Shown here in pieces: positions 23,661-25,781 of a stretch of DNA of 25,781 nucleotides. Numbering within the stretch: the stretch's first letter is position 1; every line of letters begins with the position of its first letter. Under the pieces are notes generated by a model. It worked only from the letters and a program-made list of their open reading frames with translations, was not told where the DNA came from and did not search any database. The position numbers were made by a program, and so were the translations under genes. This DNA comes from Candidatus Atribacteria bacterium. GTDB lineage: Bacteria > Bipolaricaulota > Bipolaricaulia > UBA7950 > UBA9294. The DNA is taken from the NCBI GenBank assembly GCA_004525685.1, contig SPBW01000011.1:1-25781 (forward strand). The letters run 5' to 3'.

Positions 23661-24050
23661 CGATCTCCTATATGCAGTGCTGGCGGTCGTTTTATTGCTT
23701 TTCGGTTCCATTGGAGCGCAATGCCTGTTGCTGCCTATTCCTTGCGTCTCTTACAGCGATCTCTAGACCATGCTTGTTTTCGACGTTTTTTTGGCCTCTG
23801 CGGTGATTGGTAGCGCTCTCAATCGCGCTTGTGATCTGCATATTCTGCTCACAGGGCCGCAACCAGGCCGTTCACTCTTGCAGGATACTCATGCAAACCC
23901 TTGGCGCACGCCAACCATTCGCAAGGTGCATAACTACACGCGTAGGCGATCAATACATCCTGCCATTTCATGACCAATTGCTCTCAAACAAGCTGGATTG
24001 GCGCGATTTGCGTCCTCTCTCAGGTGAAGGGAGGAAATTCCTGTCGATCA
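23661..24050. other. Intergenic stretch between the two divergent promoters
   Basis: About 390 bases without a recognised gene, RNA or repeat. Small open frames occur on the plus strand (for example 23770-23973) but lack ribosome-binding sites and recognisable products. T-rich runs near 23690 and 23785 give it lower G+C than its surroundings, as expected for a regulatory spacer. Confidence 0.5.
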
Positions 24051-24079
24051 TTGACATCTGACACTCCTCGTGATAGTGT
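24051..24079 (+). promoter_or_regulatory. Sigma-70-type promoter of LacI regulator 2
   Basis: A perfect TTGACA (24051-24056) is followed after 17 bases by TAGTGT (24074-24079), a weak -10 with three matches. The operator at 24080-24093 starts directly behind, as at the ABC promoter, implying autoregulation. Confidence 0.5.
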
Positions 24080-24093
24080 TGGGAGCGCTTCCA
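24080..24093. promoter_or_regulatory. LacI-type operator in front of LacI regulator 2
   Basis: TGGGAGCGCTTCCA, preceded by T, is the same 15-base sequence and orientation (relative to transcription) as the operator of the ABC operon at 23618-23632. It ends ten bases before the regulator start codon. Confidence 0.8.
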
Positions 24094-24103
24094 GGGAGGG
24101 GTA

Positions 24104-25141
24104 ATGTCACAAACTCTAGATGATGTCGCAAAAACGGCAGGGGTATCTCGTTCCACCGTGTCCCGAGTGATCAATGCCCATCCGAATGTTAGCGCAGACA
24201 CGAGATCTCGGGTCGAGCACGCGATCGAAAAATGCGGCTACCGACCCAATGCCGTGGCTCGAAGCCTGGCTACGAACAGAACAAATATCATTGGCATCGT
24301 CGTTCCTGAATCCGTGACAAAACTCTTCACGGACCCCTATTTCCCTCTCATGCTTCGGGGTGCGACCGAGGCCTGTAATCGGAATGGGTACCATCTCATT
24401 TTGTCTTTGTTCACGGGATCGATCGACTCCGATGTCATGCATGATCGAATTGCCCGGAGCGGCTACATCGAAGGCGTCGTACTTGCCAATTCATCTTTGG
24501 ACGAGATGCTTGTCCCGAGTCTGTTCAAGGAGGGGATTCCTTTCGTGAATATTGGCCGTCACCCCGACGACCGTGTGAACTACATCGATGTCGACAATCT
24601 GGGGGGCGCACGCATGGCGACTGAACACCTCATCCGGATGGGACATACACGAATTGCTACGATTGCCGGCCCCAATAATATGGCTCCCGGGCAGGATCGA
24701 CTGGAGGGTTTCTTGGAGGTTATGCGCGCGCATCGCTTGCCTGTCTCTAAGGAAATGATTGCTGAGGGAGACTACACAGAGGCAGGCGGGCGCGCCGCGA
24801 TGATGCAACTGCTCAATGTGCGGCCTACCGCCGTTTTCGCATCAAGCGATACCATGGCGATCGGAGCCATCAAGGCCATTCGCGCCGCCAACTTGGCAAT
24901 TCCAGATGACATCTCCGTGATTGGATTCGACGATATTCCTTCCGGGCTGACCATCGATCCGGAACTCACGACCGTCAGACAGCCGATTGAGCAGATCGGG
25001 AGATTGGCTGTGGAAACACTCTTCAACGTCATTTCAGACTCAACATCGGGCAAGAGAGAGGCATCCGTTCACCGGCTCGTTCTTCCGACAGAGCTGGTCA
25101 TCCGCAAATCCTGCGGTCATGGCATGTCTCGAAAGGACTAA
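24104..25141 (+). CDS. LacI-family transcriptional regulator 2
   Basis: Repressor of 345 residues. The helix-turn-helix TLDDVAKTAGVSRSTVSRVI (residues 4-23) and the standard hinge YRPNAVARSLATNRT (46-60) are followed by a sugar-binding domain with ASSDTMAIGAIKAIRAA, ISVIGFDDIPSG and LTTVRQPIEQIG. The start has GGGAGGGG six to seven bases upstream. It is not closely similar to regulator 1 in the hinge, and its presumed operator is different (AGCGCT core against ACCGGT core). It is transcribed away from the ABC-GH130 operon and towards the second GH94 gene, and probably controls both plus itself. The inducer may be cellobiose or a mannoside. Confidence 0.95.
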   Translation: MSQTLDDVAKTAGVSRSTVSRVINAHPNVSADTRSRVEHAIEKCGYRPNAVARSLATNRTNIIGIVVPESVTKLFTDPYFPLMLRGATEACNRNGYHLILSLFTGSIDSDVMHDRIARSGYIEGVVLANSSLDEMLVPSLFKEGIPFVNIGRHPDDRVNYIDVDNLGGARMATEHLIRMGHTRIATIAGPNNMAPGQDRLEGFLEVMRAHRLPVSKEMIAEGDYTEAGGRAAMMQLLNVRPTAVFASSDTMAIGAIKAIRAANLAIPDDISVIGFDDIPSGLTIDPELTTVRQPIEQIGRLAVETLFNVISDSTSGKREASVHRLVLPTELVIRKSCGHGMSRKD

Positions 25142-25306
25142 ATGGCCGCAATACGCAAGATCATGGGATGGAGAACACAGCGCCAAGATTCAACGATGCA
25201 ATGCTCCTTGCTGTCGGCAATACACACGTCTTGCATGCGGATTGGCTGGAACAGAACCTTCGTTCCGGGAATCTCGTGCGGAGCCGCCGACGGTGAGCTC
25301 TCGTGA
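25142..25306 (+). CDS. Possible 54-residue coupling ORF
   Basis: ATG 25142 follows the regulator stop directly, with AAAGGA four to five bases upstream, and the frame ends in TGA 25304-25306 overlapping the GTG start of the second GH94. Both ends look like translational coupling. The product (starts MAAIRKIMGWRTQRQ, cysteines at 21, 31 and 46) has no recognised family. Another short frame (25168-25296) in the same stretch also has protein-like composition, so it is unclear which, if either, is translated. Confidence 0.3.
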   Translation: MAAIRKIMGWRTQRQDSTMQCSLLSAIHTSCMRIGWNRTFVPGISCGAADGELS

Positions 25307-25781
25307 GGTACGGTCGATTCGATGATGCCCGGCGAGAGTACGTCATCCTTCGCCCGGATACGCCACGGCCTTGGATCAATTACCTTGGCACAGACGACTT
25401 TATCGGGATCATTTCCAATACTGCAGGCGGCTATTCGTTTTATCGCGATGCTCGATTTCGACGGCTGACACGCTACCGGTACAACGATGCGCCCATGGAC
25501 GGGAACGGTCGCTACATCTATCTTCGCGATGAGGAGGACAAGACCTATTGGTCCCCTTCCTGGCAGCCAACGCAAGTCGATCTTGAGGACTATTCATGTC
25601 GTCACGGTCTAGGCTATACGATCATCCGATCCGTCCATGCTGGCATCGAGGCAGAGACAACGTATTTCGTTCCCCTCGGAGAGACCCTCGAAATCTGGTC
25701 GATGCGTTTGACAAATCAGCGCAACTCATCGGCGAAACTGTCTCTGTTCTCAGCCGTCGAATTCTGTTTGTGGGATGCGCA
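25303..25781 (+). CDS. GH94 phosphorylase B, probable cellobiose phosphorylase, 3' part outside window
   Basis: The first 159 residues are visible. They begin (M)RYGRFDDARREYVILRPDTP, then PWINYLG, ISNTAGGYSFYRDARFRRLT and RYRYNDAPMDGNGRYIYLRD. SPSWQPTQVDLEDYSCRHG and SLFSAVEFCLWDA follow. These match cellobiose phosphorylase closely (compare its GGGYSFYKDA, RYRYNN and FAEWCLWNA segments) and are clearly nearer that enzyme than GH94 copy A is. The catalytic domain is beyond the edge. It would convert cellobiose and phosphate to glucose-1-phosphate and glucose. GTG 25303 has GGTGAG five bases upstream and is the only start that fits the family N-terminus. It is probably in one transcript with LacI regulator 2. 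Confidence 0.92.
   Translation, partial: MRYGRFDDARREYVILRPDTPRPWINYLGTDDFIGIISNTAGGYSFYRDARFRRLTRYRYNDAPMDGNGRYIYLRDEEDKTYWSPSWQPTQVDLEDYSCRHGLGYTIIRSVHAGIEAETTYFVPLGETLEIWSMRLTNQRNSSAKLSLFSAVEFCLWDA

Overview
The window is bacterial DNA of moderate G+C. Genes have Shine-Dalgarno starts, recognisable -35/-10 promoters and tight operons with ATGA, GTGA and TAATG overlaps. It reads as a locus of a saccharolytic, probably anaerobic, bacterium that takes up beta-1,4-linked disaccharides by ABC transport and splits them inside the cell, mainly with phosphate. The phylum cannot be fixed from the sequence. The use of an Opp/Dpp-type transporter for sugars and the GH130 enzyme recall Thermotogota and deep-branching groups such as Chloroflexota or Bipolaricaulota, but that is inference.

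Layout. (1) 1-2350, minus strand: a phosphomannomutase/phosphoglucomutase (cut by the left edge) behind a Gfo/Idh/MocA oxidoreductase. (2) 2400-2454: a divergent promoter with a perfect 16-bp operator. (3) 2473-3483: LacI-family regulator 1; a second copy of its presumed operator lies just behind it at 3504-3517. (4) 3763-13724, plus strand: a SnoaL-like gene broken by an amber codon, a maltose-type O-acetyltransferase, a GH4 6-phospho-beta-glucosidase, a BadF-type sugar kinase, a cellobiose 2-epimerase, a GH94 disaccharide phosphorylase, an MFS permease and a CrtI-like FAD oxidoreductase. (5) 13725-15403: the convergent zone between the two operons, with dyads, a 7-bp tandem repeat and remnants of ORF6N and DUF262-type genes. 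(6) 15404-23365, minus strand, transcribed from the right: solute-binding protein, a strong intercistronic terminator, two permeases, two ATPases, a GH130 phosphorylase, an SDR and an unusual cysteine-rich ferredoxin. (7) 23618-24093: a second divergent control region with two identical 15-base operator sequences. (8) 24104-25781, plus strand: LacI-family regulator 2 and the start of a second GH94, close to classical cellobiose phosphorylase.

How it fits together. The ABC system would import cellobiose, mannobiose or mixed glucose-mannose disaccharides. The 2-epimerase interconverts glucose and mannose at the reducing end. The GH94 enzymes release glucose-1-phosphate (or GlcNAc-1-phosphate) and GH130 releases mannose-1-phosphate. 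The phosphohexomutase feeds these into glycolysis. The BadF kinase plus GH4 enzyme form a possible second, phospho-hydrolytic branch. Two LacI regulators with different dyad operators appear to control the two halves. No rRNA, tRNA, CRISPR array, transposase or integrase was recognised.
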